From contig JAADKB010000003.1 of the NCBI GenBank assembly GCA_009982845.1, positions 2,575,665 to 2,639,664 on the forward strand: a stretch of DNA of 64,000 nucleotides. Direction: 5' to 3'. This stretch comes from Delphinella strobiligena (lineage: Eukaryota; Ascomycota; Dothideomycetes; Dothideales; Dothioraceae). The notes under the pieces are model-generated. The model was not told the origin of the DNA, did no database searches, and worked only from the letters and a program-made list of their open reading frames with translations. Made by a program: the position numbers and the translations under genes. Numbering within the stretch: position 1 is the first letter of the stretch; each line of letters starts with the position of its first letter. This document shows positions 1-10,985 of the stretch, in pieces.

Positions 1-1
1 T

Positions 2-1138
2 CTACAGCTGGATGGGATTATTCAACATCGTAACCTCCTCACCAGGCTTGAAAGCGGGAAGTCCAATGTACGGGCAGCCGTCGCATCGGAAAGCGTCTCC
101 CAGAGCGCAATTACCGCAGCTGCCGACCTTGCCTTGGACCGTAAAGTCAACCTCTGATAGGTCGTTGGTGTCCAGCTTCAGTGTGTTGAGAGCATTGTCG
201 GCTGCCGATCGCTTTTCTGCATCCTCTGCTTCGATCTTTTGCTTCAGTCCGCAGGTACAGTCCTTGCACGCTCTTCGTCTCTTGCCGTTAGGCTTGCATG
301 CTTCGGCTACGGGATTGTTAGTTCGTTGGCCCTCTTGAAGTTTGATTCGTCACTCACGAATATTGATCGGCTTCTTCCTGTCCTCTTCCGTGAGCAGCGA
401 ATCGGGATCGATTGTGCCGCCCTGCAGCAGCTCTGCCTTGCTGGGGATGCCAAAGTCCTCTTCCTCATAGTCATCGCAATCCATGTCCAGGTCATCGCTG
501 AAATCGATAAAGCCAACACCAGCAGGAGCGGCAGGCTTTGCTTCCTCCACCTTCCTCTTCTCGCCTGTTACAGGCTCAGGTGGAAGCACAACGGCACCAG
601 TGTTGGCAGCCTCGACGACATTAGCCGGCTGAGCAGCCGCGTTTGCCTTCTTCTTGTTCTTGCCAAAGCTCAACTTTACTGTCTGAATCTCTGCCGGCTT
701 CGTCATGCCCTCTGCGCCATCATTTACTAATCCTGCCAAGACGGCCTCGGTTTGCTCTGGTCCAGGTGCGCTTGCGAATGTACCATCCTGGCTCTTGAAT
801 CTTCCACCAGCCTTGAGCGCATCGACAATCTTGGCCAAGACATTCCTGTCCAGCAACTTTGAACTCTCCCTCCGGCTTCCATCGACGTCGGTGAGGAGTA
901 GTACGACGTCATAGGTGGCGGCGGGCAATGAGACGAGACCCAGTGCCAGTCGGTCGAGCATCTGGATATCTGTGGCATCGCGGTCGTGTGCCTCGAGGAT
1001 GTTGTTCAGCGACTCGGGGTGTCCTGCCACTGATGGTGGAGCGAGGATGAGTGTTCGTGAAGATTTCGCTGGTGCTGCGGCGGGGTATGAGGGGGTGAAG
1101 TCCATGTCGGACGAGTCGATAGTGACGCCGGGCGCCAT
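2..1138 (-). CDS. DRE2: Fe-S cluster assembly protein Dre2 (anamorsin/CIAPIN1 family)
   Basis: Two exons, complement(join(2..306,358..1138)), 361 aa. The 51-bp intron has a GTGAGT donor at 357, an ACTAAC branch point and a TAG acceptor at 307. The N-terminal part looks like the degenerate methyltransferase-like domain of fungal Dre2 proteins. An acidic linker follows (DDLDMDCDDYEEEDFG). The C-terminus carries the two cysteine motifs of the family: ACKDCTCGL with a preceding Cys, and CGNCALGDAFRCDGCPY. By family knowledge Dre2 pairs with the diflavin reductase Tah18 and passes electrons into cytosolic Fe-S assembly. The start at 1138 (MAPGVTIDSSDMDF) is the first Met before the conserved region. 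The stop TAG at 2-4 is inside the window, so the gene is complete. Confidence 0.96.
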
Positions 1139-2202
1139 GTGGGATTTATTAATTGTCGTAAAGTCTGGTGGTTATGATTCAGTGACGAAGAAATCGCAGG
1201 AGATGTCGTTCAGTGCGAGGAATCCACTAAGTGAATGTCTGGTAAAAGATGGGCTTTGACTGTCTAGACGGACATGCTGACCAAACACCGGCCGACAACG
1301 GCATCGTACCATTGGTCAATTCCTGCAATCACGAGCCATCATCCGACAATCTTCCAGAACAGAAACTTTAATCGTGGACCCTGAACCCCCGCGCTCTACC
1401 AGCGCCTCTTTGTGGGGTACGTACCAGGAAACATTTCGCGACAAGCTCGTCACATCTCGTGCTCGGACAAAAGCGTCATCTTGCAGTGAGAAATACAAGA
1501 GGAGACAGACATGTACGGCTGCTGACAAGACTCGAACCAATTGGTATTACTCTTCTTGCTCGAGTCTACTTTGGGATGGAGTAAAGATCGGCAAGTACTG
1601 TTGTCTTCCATCGATGACTCTCAAGTCCGCAAGCTCCGGCCCCGCATATGTATAAAGGCAAGAGACCATCATGGTTTGCAGTCTCGATATCAGAGGATAC
1701 ACTGTGATAGTTGGCATCTAGTGAACTGAACTCGGTGAGTTTGTATCACAAATGGCCTCAGCCAATGGCTTGTCCTTAGACTATCCTGATCGACAAGTGC
1801 ATTAACGTCTTGTCGGCTTGCATATCCACAGCAGTTTGTAGCGCAATCCAGCTGGGCAAGAGTCACGCGACAGATGATAGCTTGGATAGCTCCACCTCAC
1901 TTTATCATCCCTCTGTTGTCTCAGTCACCTTCTCATCAGTACTTAACTGACTTGACTCACACTTTGACTACTTCTATCACATTGATCTCAATCTCAATCA
2001 GTTGCACTCAGCTTCCAACCCATCAATCAACAGTAAGTCTTGTCGTCTATATCCCGCCATATTCCATTGTAACATCTCATTCTGTCGGTATGACACATGC
2101 AGAGCTAGTATTGAAACACCAAACACAGCTAATGAAACACGACGCCTCGACTGAACATGCAATGCTAATATCACTTTCACCTTAGTGACTCGCTCCCACA
2201 AG
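1139..2202. other. Intergenic region between DRE2 and the STF2-like gene
   Basis: The region separates two divergently transcribed genes. It likely holds the DRE2 promoter on the left and the STF2-like promoter plus 5' leader on the right. The right half (about 1,890-2,040) is rich in CT and TCA tracts, as is common near fungal transcription starts. No protein-coding pattern was recognised. Confidence 0.6.
2033..2185 (+). other. Candidate 5'-UTR intron of the STF2-like gene
   Basis: A GTAAGT donor follows AATCAACA at 2033, and a pyrimidine-rich CACTTTCACCTTAG acceptor ends at 2185, 17 bp before the ATG at 2203. The segment has no coding pattern, so a leader intron is the simplest reading. 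This rests on splice signals only; no transcript was available. Confidence 0.45.
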
Positions 2203-2802
2203 ATGAATGACCGTAACCACGCTGGCCTGGCCAACGGTACCGCCAGTCCCGAGGAGCATCTCCCACGCTACTTTGCCAAGAATGGCTACGACGGTATTGA
2301 TCCAAAGCAGACCAAGAAGGCAGGTTTCGGCAGAGGTAACTGGTAAGTCATTGTCCTCACCGGCTGACTGTATACCTTGCACCTCATCACCATGCTGTCA
2401 CATATATCCCATCACTGCTCTCTGTGATTGATCCCACCACCTCTATCTGTATCAATTCATATCTTCCCTTGTTTACCACACACGAGACTCAAATCATACC
2501 TTCACATACTCTCCACTGCGTCCACTGTGCATTACTAACATTACAACAAAAGGGGTCTTCCAATGGAAGAACTGCAAGACATGCCCTACAACCCAGCCAA
2601 GCCCAAACGCCGCACAAACTCCTTCACCCACACAACCAACAACCTGAAGTCCAAGTTCGAAGTCGCCGAGGAAGCTCCTCTGTTCGAAGAAGGCATCCAC
2701 GGCGCCACGGCCCCAGACTTCCAGAACGAGCTGCAGGAGATGGAGAAGCTGGAGAAGCGCAGCACCTCTTCCAGCATGGACAGTGTCGAGGACAAGGAGT
2801 AG
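2203..2802 (+). CDS. STF2/TMA10-like small stress protein
   Basis: Two exons, join(2203..2342,2553..2802), 129 aa. The 210-bp intron has a GTAAGT donor, an ACTAAC branch and an AAAAG acceptor; the splice creates a Trp-Gly junction (FGRGNW|GLPMEEL). The N-terminal block PRYFAKNGYDG...KKAGFGRGNWG resembles the yeast Stf2/Tma10 core (PKYFSHTGNYG...GKGNWG). The product is hydrophilic and probably disordered, with an acidic C-terminal tail. In yeast, Stf2 was described as an ATP synthase regulator-stabilising factor and later linked to desiccation tolerance; transfer of either role here is inference. The fungal protein is longer than yeast Stf2 (about 84 aa) at its C-terminus. Confidence 0.8.
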
Positions 2803-3116
2803 CCTCTTGTCGGACACGAGGAACCCTTGCATCGTGATCCGGTGTGTATGACATGTCTGGGACTGAGAGTCTCATGGCAACGACACTGCCTCATGGACAT
2901 GATGCCTGGGAATGTAGCTTTAATTCTCACAAGGTATACTCTTTCTTTCTGCATGGGATGGGATGGGAGGCGCAATTGCTTTTTCTTCTGCACCATGAAT
3001 GAATGAAGGCCTGCTGGTTTGGCTGACTGGCGGGCCATCGTTCAATGTATTAACGAAGTTCGAATGAGAAGACTTCATATGGAGAAATGAAGATTAAATC
3101 AAACAAACAGAAGTAA
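2803..3116. other. Convergent intergenic region
   Basis: A 314-bp gap between the convergent STF2-like and phosphatase genes, expected to hold both 3' UTRs. No distinct element was recognised. Confidence 0.5.
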
Positions 3117-4817
3117 TCAAGAATAACACATTTCCCGAATCTTGCTCCCGTTGACCCCGACAAGTTCATCGAAATAGGCAAGTAGAGAATCAACGGGTAC
3201 CATGTCCATACTGCCAAACATGGGCACACTACTCCTGAGTACTTGTCCACCCCAAAGGACTCTGACGAAGAACTCTTCTTTTCTATCTTTCCTTTCTCCT
3301 TGTCTACCTTCTACAGCTTCACTTCCGCCTCCTTCTCCTTCTCCACCTTCTCGACCATCAACTCTCCTATAAACCTCAAAAACAACCTCCCCCCCCATCC
3401 CAGGCCAAACCATCCTCTCAACCTGCAACAAAGACAAAACCCGAGCCAGACTCCCATCATGCGCAACATTCAGTCTAAACCTAACCCCCTCAGCCCCCCT
3501 CACAGAACCATCCGCAGAAACCCCAATCGCAACCCGGATATTCTGGGCGACCTCACCGATCCAGATGCCGTAGCTAGATGCGCTGGCGCGCAGCGAGAGT
3601 GGGTGGTCCCGGTACATGTGGCTGTATTCCCATTGGCCGAGACGGAAGACGGCGTTTGCGTGGTCCTGGGTGACACAGGTTGAGGGGTGGGCTGGGGCGC
3701 AGGGGAGGGGTTTGGAGTTGCAGAGGCGGGAGGAGAGGTTGTCGAAGTAGTGGTCGATGTTTTTGTGCCAGTCGGGAGAGGTGGGAGGGACGTTGGAGAT
3801 GGAGTCGAGGGTGTTGAAGAGGGGGGCCGAGGCTTCGAGGTGTTGGCGCCAGGGTCCGGGTGTGGTGGGTGTGATGGAGGAGAGGAGGATTGAGGCGGCT
3901 GGGCAGGCATATGTTGGTTCTAGGGAGTCGATGGAGGCGGGTTGGACGAGTAAGGGGATGTGACGCGATGCTTCGGAGGGGTACATTCCTGCTATTACCA
4001 TTGCGGCGACTTGGGATGTGATGACGTTGTTTGTCACCCTGTACAAGACGAGAGAGCTGTTGTAGGTTTTGGGGATGAGGTTGAGCATGTCAATGTATAC
4101 GGCGCCAAGGTCAATGCCGTGTTGGTGGCTATCGTCTAATCCTCCTCTGGTGATTTGCGGGAACTGACAGGTGCCGTTGAAGCCCTGTGGAGCCAAAGGG
4201 TTCGAGGAGGAAGTATATACAGACCAATAGGTGTTGGAAGAATCGTTCGCGGCGTCTGTGGGCAAAGGTGCACCGTAGTAGAATAAACCTTCGTCATCGC
4301 AGTACCAAGGATAAGATTCAACGGGAAAGGTATTCGCAGCGTAGGGAGTCCGTTTGTGGTGGCGGTGGATCACTTCTACATATTGCAGCTCGAAGGATGA
4401 ATTGACTCGTGGATATTCCCGAGGACGGACATGAGGCATGTTGCACCAGTCATAGGTGCCTAGAGGTTAGTGAGTCGGTGTTTTACAAGAAGATGAAGAA
4501 ATCGAGAGCTGACCATATGGAACACCTGGTGGTAACGTAGAAGAATTAAAAATGAAGCCATAGACGCCTGAGCCGTTGATAGCACTGCTCAGGTTGTTGA
4601 TATCAGAAGAGAGCGGAGCATGCCACGATATATATACCGAAGAATTTGTAGGTTGAGAGACTACATGGTCCCCGAGTGCGGCAATGGACATGACAGCTTC
4701 AGGCACATAATAATAACGCAAGGCTACAGAGAGACCAACTTGCAGGGCAAAGAGAGAGAAGAGAGTAATTAAGAGGAGTTTGAATGAGGGAAGAAGACGC
4801 TGCATCTTATGCTGCAT
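3117..4817 (-). CDS. Membrane-anchored histidine acid phosphatase
   Basis: Two exons, complement(join(3117..4459,4514..4817)), 548 aa. The 54-bp intron has a GTCAGC donor and a CTAG acceptor with a CTAAC branch, and joins GVPYG to TYDWCNMPH. A hydrophobic segment at about residues 11-33 acts as signal anchor or signal peptide. The histidine phosphatase motif is HRHHKRTP (Arg134, His135), a variant of RHGxRxP. The C-terminal catalytic His-Asp is probably AHDGSLARVLSLL. Several N-glycosylation sequons (NSS, NGS, NDS, NGT) fit secretory-pathway routing. An acidic Gly/Glu-rich insert precedes the C-terminal tail. The substrate is not predictable; the RHHKRTP variant marks a fungal subgroup of lysosomal-type acid phosphatases. 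Confidence 0.85.
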
Positions 4818-5633
4818 GGTTTGACTTGTATGGAAAGATGGAGGTTAAGAATACGAAATCGGAGATGTTAGGAGAGTGGACCTCAAACAGGATGCGTGCA
4901 GGTTTGGCGACGCATCATTGGACAGTCGCGGGGAAAGAGCAGACCGGCTCTACATGGAATGGCATAGATGGTAAGGTGTTGATTCCTCGGTTCTTGATTC
5001 TCAAAGATGAAGTAGCTGCATATATTCAGATAACAATAAGGCGATAATCAAGGTGGATAGCGCTCGGACGCGGAGTTGAGGATAAGGTAGTGGAGATGTA
5101 CCTTATCTGTGTCACTGTCACCGCAGAAACGGCATCTTGCCAAGAGGTAGATCAAGAAAGTGATGAATGACGCCAAGGTGTGTACACGCCAGCGACACCA
5201 ATGCAATGACGACGACTCGACTCTCGTTATTTTACACTTGAAGACTTGAAAAAGCAGCCAGACGAGTTTGCAAATTGATTCGATTGACTCTTGTATCAAA
5301 AGTTTTGACCGACATCTACCAGCCCAGTCAAATTAAAGACGACACAAGACACAGCTGGGCACCCCCAGATCTGAATCAGGGTTAGCACTGCACTCAATTC
5401 ACAATTGTCAATCGCAACGGCATTGCATTGTCTCGGTTTCGCAAATTATCGGGGGATACTGGATCGCAATTGGACAGTCTTGCTGTTTCTACTGGAATAT
5501 TGTCGCATGGAACAATAGTGAATAGTGTAGTCGGCGGGTATCGCATCCTCACACGAGTCGTTACAAGATTGATCGATTACGAGTGTGGGGTTCGTATTCA
5601 GGAAAATAAACATTGTCGCATGGCAGTGGCAGA
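4818..5633. other. Divergent intergenic region
   Basis: An 816-bp region between the divergent phosphatase and DUF3405 genes, so it likely contains both promoters. No conserved protein segment or structured RNA was recognised. Confidence 0.5.
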
Positions 5634-8087
5634 ATGGCGGGCAAAAAGTCAGGATACACGGCTCTAAATGGCCTTTTCATTGACACGGAGAAGCAACGAA
5701 CATCGAATGACGTACGATTAGACGACTCACCCTATGATGGATCCGACGACAGCTATACCGCTTCATCTGGCGACGCATCGGAATCGCACAATGCAATGCT
5801 ACGTCGACGGTCCTCAGCAGCGGCTGGGCGAAAGGGTGGTATTGCCTTTTCGTATGCTTTACCACGGCGGCGTTTCACACGATATTTTACAATTGCAATC
5901 GCCTCAACCTTAATCATTTTCATCTTCGTATTGACGCGAGCGAGCTGGGCAGAACAAGCCGCACTCGCTGCAGGAGACATAATCAGACCAACACCCAAAC
6001 CACCGACATGGGAAGACTTTCCCTTCCTCAAGCGATACCACGGAGGCATCCGTAATCTCATCTCCCGCCAGGCCAACAAGCCCGAATACCCTGACGCCGA
6101 GAATATTGCTGTCGAACCCGAGACTGAGAAGGCGCTAGAAAAGCAGCAGAAGACACCGCGGACAGACAAGAGCTATGGAAAGAGAGATGTGCCCGAGAGC
6201 ACCAAATACAATCCATACCCCGACTACACCTCGGATTCATTCAATCAGGAGTATGAGCCCGTGACACAGTGTTTCCTGGACAAGGAGGGCAATGTGTCGG
6301 TTCCGCGACTGCTGTCATATTCTGGCGTACCCCAAGGCTTCCCTGAACCCGTCATGGGTTCGTATGAGCTGTTTGGTCTTGATTACGACGTCTGCTTCGA
6401 GCGACATGGAAGGCTGGGTCCTTATGGATATGGCTATAGCAGGAAGTGGGGCGGAAGCGGTTCGGGTATGACTGGTGACAAACAAGGCGCAGAGGCCGTA
6501 TGGGATGGTGACCTGGAGATTGATTACAACTCGATCAGATGGGGAGAGGCACAGCGTCGATGCGCCGAGAAGAACAATGCCCGTTTCAAGCCCAAGCCCC
6601 AAGGCCGTAATCACTTTTTCCAGACCATGGCCACTGGCGGTCTGCATGACAACGAGGCGCCAGCAGATGCGCCGGGAGGAAAAGGAGAAAGAGACGTATA
6701 CCGTGTGCCCAAGAAAGAGTCGAATCTCGGCCTCACCGGAAAGAAGCTCCTACCTCGAACCGCCGTCATCATTCGCACTTGGTGGGACTATCAATACGAC
6801 CACGAGGATCTCTTCTACATCCGCGCTTTGATCAATGAGCTCTCCATCCAATCTGGAGGCGAATATAACATTCACTTTTTGATCCACGTCAAAGATGACA
6901 ACATGCAAATCTGGAGCGATGACGACACCTACGACCGCGCTCTGAACGAGTCGCTGCCAGAGGAGTTCCGTGGTATGGGTACTCTCTGGTCAGAACGACA
7001 GATGGGCCTTATCTACGGCGGCGTACCCGAGTCCTTTTATCGTGACCTTCCCGTTCATGGCGCCTATCGCTCAACCTACATGCCTGTCCAATATTTCGCC
7101 CACATGCATCCCGAGTACGATTTCTTCTGGCATTGGGAAATGGATGTCCGTTACACGGGCCACTTCTATCACCTCTTTGACAAAGTATCCAAATGGGCCA
7201 AGGCTCAACCTCGTAAGGGTCTGTGGGAGCGCAATAGCAGGTTCTACATTCCCTCTGAGCACGGCAGCTGGGAAGACTTCAAGCAAATGGTCCGCGTACA
7301 GACCGAGCACGGCACAGCGACTAAATCTACCATGTATAACAAGATAGCTTCCGGCACAGATCCAAAAAGCGCTGCTGATGTCGAACGACCCGAGTCGCCC
7401 ATTTGGGGTCCTGATCCACCCGTCGGTGAAGGCAACGAGATTGATACGACGAATGACTGCCATCCCCCAGCCGAATATAACAAAGACAATTACGATTGGG
7501 GAGTAGGCGAAGAAGCAGATTTCATCACTTTCAATCCTCTATTCGACCCCAGCGGTACGAATTGGATCCTCGCCGAAGATGTGACAGGCTACAACATCAC
7601 CGACCATCTCCCACCCCGTCGTACAGCCATCATCACTGCCTCAAGACTCAGTCGAAGGCTCCTGGAGACCATGCACCGCGAGACGGCCATGTACCGCCAC
7701 ACCATGTTCTCAGAGATGTGGCCCGGCTCCTGCGCCCTCCACCACGGCTACAAAGCAGTCTACGCGCCCCACCCCGTCTACATCGACCGTCGCTGGCCGA
7801 CATCCTACCTGGCCGCCGTCTTCAACAACGGCCGCAACGGCGCCTCGGGCGGCGCCAGAACCAGCGTCTTCTCCGACGAGCGCCAGCACAATTTCCTCGG
7901 CACCACCTGGTACTATCACGCTGGCTTCCCTGCCAACCTTTGGAAACGCTGGTTGGGATATAAAGTCGATGGCGACGGTGGCGAGGAGGCGGAGATGGCT
8001 GGCGAGGGCAGGATGTGCCTGCCTGGTATGCTCTTGCATCCTGTCAAGCAGGTCGATTTGATCTACGAGCATCAGGTCGGCGAGTGA
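5634..8087 (+). CDS. DUF3405 family type II membrane protein, glycosyltransferase-like
   Basis: Single exon, 817 aa from the ATG at 5634 (MAGKKSGYTALNG); an in-frame ATG at 5613 would add seven residues and cannot be excluded. A basic, Ser-rich cytosolic tail leads to one membrane segment at about residues 85-101 (FTIAIASTLIIFIFVL), followed by a large lumenal domain. The lumenal part has the fungal DUF3405 pattern: TAVIIRTWWDYQY, HEDLFYIRALINEL, PVQYFAHMHPEYDFFWHWEMDVRYTG, and a C-terminal WPGSCALHHGYKAVYAPHP segment. The WEMDVR element resembles the DxD-type acidic cluster of glycosyltransferases, but no enzyme activity is established for the family to my knowledge. The orientation implies Golgi or ER. 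Confidence 0.88.
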   Translation: MAGKKSGYTALNGLFIDTEKQRTSNDVRLDDSPYDGSDDSYTASSGDASESHNAMLRRRSSAAAGRKGGIAFSYALPRRRFTRYFTIAIASTLIIFIFVLTRASWAEQAALAAGDIIRPTPKPPTWEDFPFLKRYHGGIRNLISRQANKPEYPDAENIAVEPETEKALEKQQKTPRTDKSYGKRDVPESTKYNPYPDYTSDSFNQEYEPVTQCFLDKEGNVSVPRLLSYSGVPQGFPEPVMGSYELFGLDYDVCFERHGRLGPYGYGYSRKWGGSGSGMTGDKQGAEAVWDGDLEIDYNSIRWGEAQRRCAEKNNARFKPKPQGRNHFFQTMATGGLHDNEAPADAPGGKGERDVYRVPKKESNLGLTGKKLLPRTAVIIRTWWDYQYDHEDLFYIRALINELSIQSGGEYNIHFLIHVKDDNMQIWSDDDTYDRALNESLPEEFRGMGTLWSERQMGLIYGGVPESFYRDLPVHGAYRSTYMPVQYFAHMHPEYDFFWHWEMDVRYTGHFYHLFDKVSKWAKAQPRKGLWERNSRFYIPSEHGSWEDFKQMVRVQTEHGTATKSTMYNKIASGTDPKSAADVERPESPIWGPDPPVGEGNEIDTTNDCHPPAEYNKDNYDWGVGEEADFITFNPLFDPSGTNWILAEDVTGYNITDHLPPRRTAIITASRLSRRLLETMHRETAMYRHTMFSEMWPGSCALHHGYKAVYAPHPVYIDRRWPTSYLAAVFNNGRNGASGGARTSVFSDERQHNFLGTTWYYHAGFPANLWKRWLGYKVDGDGGEEAEMAGEGRMCLPGMLLHPVKQVDLIYEHQVGE

Positions 8088-8585
8088 TTGTTACAACATC
8101 ATGAAGCCGAGTTTTTGCATAGCGAAAAAGGGTTGAAGAAGAAGTATTTGTACATAACGGCCTATTGATGCATACCTTGTAGTATATTTTTTCCAGTCGT
8201 GGCTTTCGAGGGGCACTTATCTCGCGTGGCAGGAACACAAAAAGATGGCTTGCTTGATTTATACCCCCCTCCCTGTCCCAGATCTGCTCAAACAGCAAGA
8301 CTTACTTGCGTATTTGAGCTTTTCCGCATTTTTCTTCTCCCTTAAAACGGAGTCTTTTCCGTAACGAGGCAGGTCTTGACCGTGTTATCAATCGCAGTCA
8401 TCTGTATGCATATCATTCGAACCCTGATTGTTACTTTTCTGTTTTTTCTGTTCAATTCTTCTCATCTTTCCCTTCCTTATCTTACTCATCTTTCCTTACC
8501 TTACTCATCATCCCTTATATTTAGCCGGTTGATATTTGCACCATGATCCTTGATACGAACAGAACAACGAACTATCATCCCAAAG

Positions 8586-8615
8586 ACACGAAAATACACG
8601 AAAATACACGAAAAA
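8586..8615. repeat. Three tandem copies of a 10-bp unit (ACACGAAAAT)
   Basis: The unit ACACGAAAAT occurs three times in a row, the last ending in AA rather than AT. It lies in the 3' spacer of the DUF3405 gene. Confidence 0.85.
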
Positions 8616-9170
8616 CTCGAGCCGAACGAAAGATCCAAGATTGAGCTCTTCTAGAGTAACTGTGTGGAAAGTGCTGAATTTCCTTTCCCGAAGGAAGTAT
8701 TTGATGCGTACTGCTGCATTTGTCTGTGGTTATTCGTTCTTTCAACCCCTTCTCGAGCTCACCGATCTTCAAACCGAACATCAACCAGTAGAGGCCAGTC
8801 AGAGGCCATCATCTATATACACACATACAGAGTCTCCGAGTAGCAAAGGGACTGATTCGACCCGAAGTACGCCTGAAGTTATACGTACTATTCTCTGTAG
8901 AGAAGAAGCCCACACACGACAAGCTAGGAGTGAATCTCCAGACCCTCTGCACCTGATGCATGAAGTACCACCTGCCGCAATACAAAGGCACCCGGAATTG
9001 AGAATGGCAGAAGCTCAGAGACGGCAGAATCAATGTGGCATTTCATGGCAATGGTAGCTGCATTTATGTCCGAGGTAGGACTGGAGGTGTGTCGGTTTCA
9101 AGGCCAATGTCTATATTCTCAGAGCAAGCAGGGTGAAGTGAGGAAAATGGAGATTGTTAAAGGTTTAATA

Positions 9171-9206
9171 TGTGTCTGTGTCTGTGTCTGTGTCCATGTC
9201 CATGTC
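9171..9206. repeat. Hexanucleotide run (TGTGTC)4(CATGTC)2
   Basis: Four TGTGTC units followed by two CATGTC units. This simple repeat lies 80 bp before the longer tandem array in the same spacer. Confidence 0.85.
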
Positions 9207-9284
9207 CTCGATACTGTTTCATGTTTCCGAATACGATGCGCGAAGGCCTTGGGTATCGCGTTGCGTTGCATTGCATGTAAGCAG

Positions 9285-9460
9285 GACAATCTCCAAAAGA
9301 GGAAAGGGTATTGTGCGGAAGTATGACAACCTCCAAAAGAGGAAAGGGTATTGTGTGCAAGTACGACAACCTCTTTGAAACGAAAATTTGTGTACGACAA
9401 CCTCGAAAGAAAAAGAAAAAGGGTATTGCAACGCATACAATTACGACAGCCTCCCAAGAG
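9285..9460. repeat. Imperfect tandem array, about 40-bp units starting GACAACCTC
   Basis: Units begin at 9285, 9325, 9365, 9396 and 9445, giving spacings of 40, 40, 31 and 49 bp. Units 1 and 2 are nearly identical (GACAAYCTCCAAAAGAGGAA, then AGGGTATTGTG). Later units keep the GACAACCTC head and diverge in the middle. It is a decaying minisatellite. Confidence 0.85.
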
Positions 9461-9490
9461 TAAAAAAAGAAGAATCCGGCCGTGGTATTA

Positions 9491-10985
9491 TCATCGTTTG
9501 TGTATGGGGTCCGGGGACAATGGAGGACTATATGTTATGTCAAAGGTCGTCTCCACTTCGATGCCGCTGGGGCGCCTGGCCGCTATTGTGCTATCGGGTC
9601 TGGTGCTGCCTATGACGCCCGAATCCAATCTATTAGGCGGTAATGGCAATGGTTGTTTTTCTTTTTGCTGTTGTTGCTTTTCCATGTTCTCGTCATCGAT
9701 GGCCGTGTCCATATCTTTCATGTCGTTTAGACCGCTCTGAAGCTCTATGGCTTGGATGTTGCCGTCCGTGAAGGGGTCGCTTTTCCAGCACCAGCCTCTT
9801 TCTTCTGTTGTGGGCATGATTCGCTGCTCCTTGTCTAATATGGCCTTGCGGCTTGATGCGAGAGAATTTGATCGCTGGATTTTTGTGCTCGGGCGGCTCG
9901 TGTAGACGGGTACGGCCTCGCAGTTGTTGTTGCTTCCTGTCGTCGTGACGTTACGTTGAGTGGAAAAGGTGTCATTGGGACTCCGTATCCTCCTGAAGAT
10001 TGGTTGGAGGAAATTCTTGAGAGCGGGAGCGCTGGCGCAGAATACGGCTATATCCACCTCTACGACGCCGCAGGTCCAGAGTTGGTACGAGTACCATGTC
10101 ATGTCATATGTATGGGTGAAGGATTGCCAGACATAGTAGATACGAACCACGCCCACGATGGTCACAATGAAACCGACTGATAAGAGGGCCATGACTTGTA
10201 GTCGCTGTCGGAGAGGCATGTTCAGTCCCATGATGATAGGGAATGGAAGTAATGTGGTCCATAGTTCGCAGACAGTGTTGATGATTGCGCTTGTCACGTT
10301 GACTGTTCCCTCATTGAGACATTTCGGGTCTGCCCCTTGGGTAACATTCCAGTATTCGTGGACTGGGCTGTGTTTGTGTCAGCTTCAAGTCACATCACTT
10401 GCTCTTGTCCCGATGCGTCAAGACTCACCTGCAAAGGAAAACTTGAAGCAAGACCAGAACCATGCAAATGACAACCTGGCTCGCTAGGCTTATGCGGAGG
10501 ACCCATTTGTACTTCTGGAGCGAGGCCCCAACGAGGCGCAAGTAGAAGCACATCAAGGACATTCTCGTGCAGTATGCAGCAGTGATGAACAGGATCTTGG
10601 CAGCGAACGTAGAGATGGACACCCCTCGATACTCGGTCTTTGGTACATCCCAGATATGGCGGTTCCACCCGAAGTGGTTATTGGCATTGATCACCACTGC
10701 TCCTAGAGAAACAGACAAGATCTTGGAGATTGTTAGTCTTCGCAGGGTCTTATGTTGGATTTTTCAGGATGATTCTGGCCTTACAGCAGCTAATGCAATG
10801 AGAATGTCATCTGCACACAACGTTGCATGCATTCGAAAACGTGAATAAAAGCGCAAGAAAATCACCAAAAGCATCAATGCCATGAATACGCCATTGGCAA
10901 CAGCCAAGGCGGAGCCATGTGTTTGAGGGTTCCTAAGGTTTGCTTCAGGCCATGTAGCGATGACATCTCCGGGAGGAAGCCTCAT
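9491..10985 (-). CDS. Fungal rhodopsin-domain (SAT4/PTH11-like) seven-TM membrane protein
   Basis: Three exons, complement(join(9491..10367,10429..10721,10785..10985)), 456 aa. Introns of 61 and 63 bp have GTGAGT/CAG and GTAAGG/AAG ends. The start at 10985 (MRLPPGDVIATWPEANLRNP) fits the family N-terminus; an in-frame Met at 11039 would add 18 residues. Family features include NGVFMALMLLVIFLRFYSR in TM1, GWNRHIWDVP, CxPVHEYW, DPKCLNEG and INTVCELWTTLLPFPIIMGL. The roughly 165-residue C-terminal tail is hydrophilic, with Ser/Thr, a Gln/Lys run and Pro/Leu-rich stretches. Relatives include Pth11-like receptors, but most members have no known ligand. Confidence 0.88.

Larger units (their letters stand above)
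8088..9490. other. Convergent intergenic region with several short tandem repeats
   Basis: A 1.4-kb spacer between the convergent DUF3405 and rhodopsin-domain genes. It holds pyrimidine-rich repeats (TTACTCATC-like, 8,450-8,520), a 10-bp triplicate, a hexanucleotide run and a roughly 40-bp tandem array, listed separately. No coding pattern was recognised. Confidence 0.6.

Noticed and set aside
12..338. Plus-strand frame over the first 340 bp.
   Set aside because: It is antisense to the cysteine-rich exon of DRE2, which has clear family motifs.
1525..1560. B-box-like GGTTCGAGTC on the minus strand.
   Set aside because: No A-box or cloverleaf arms could be fitted around it.
3243..3683. 146-codon plus-strand frame.
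   Set aside because: Antisense to the acid phosphatase exon, with composition explained by its Gly/Glu-rich codons.
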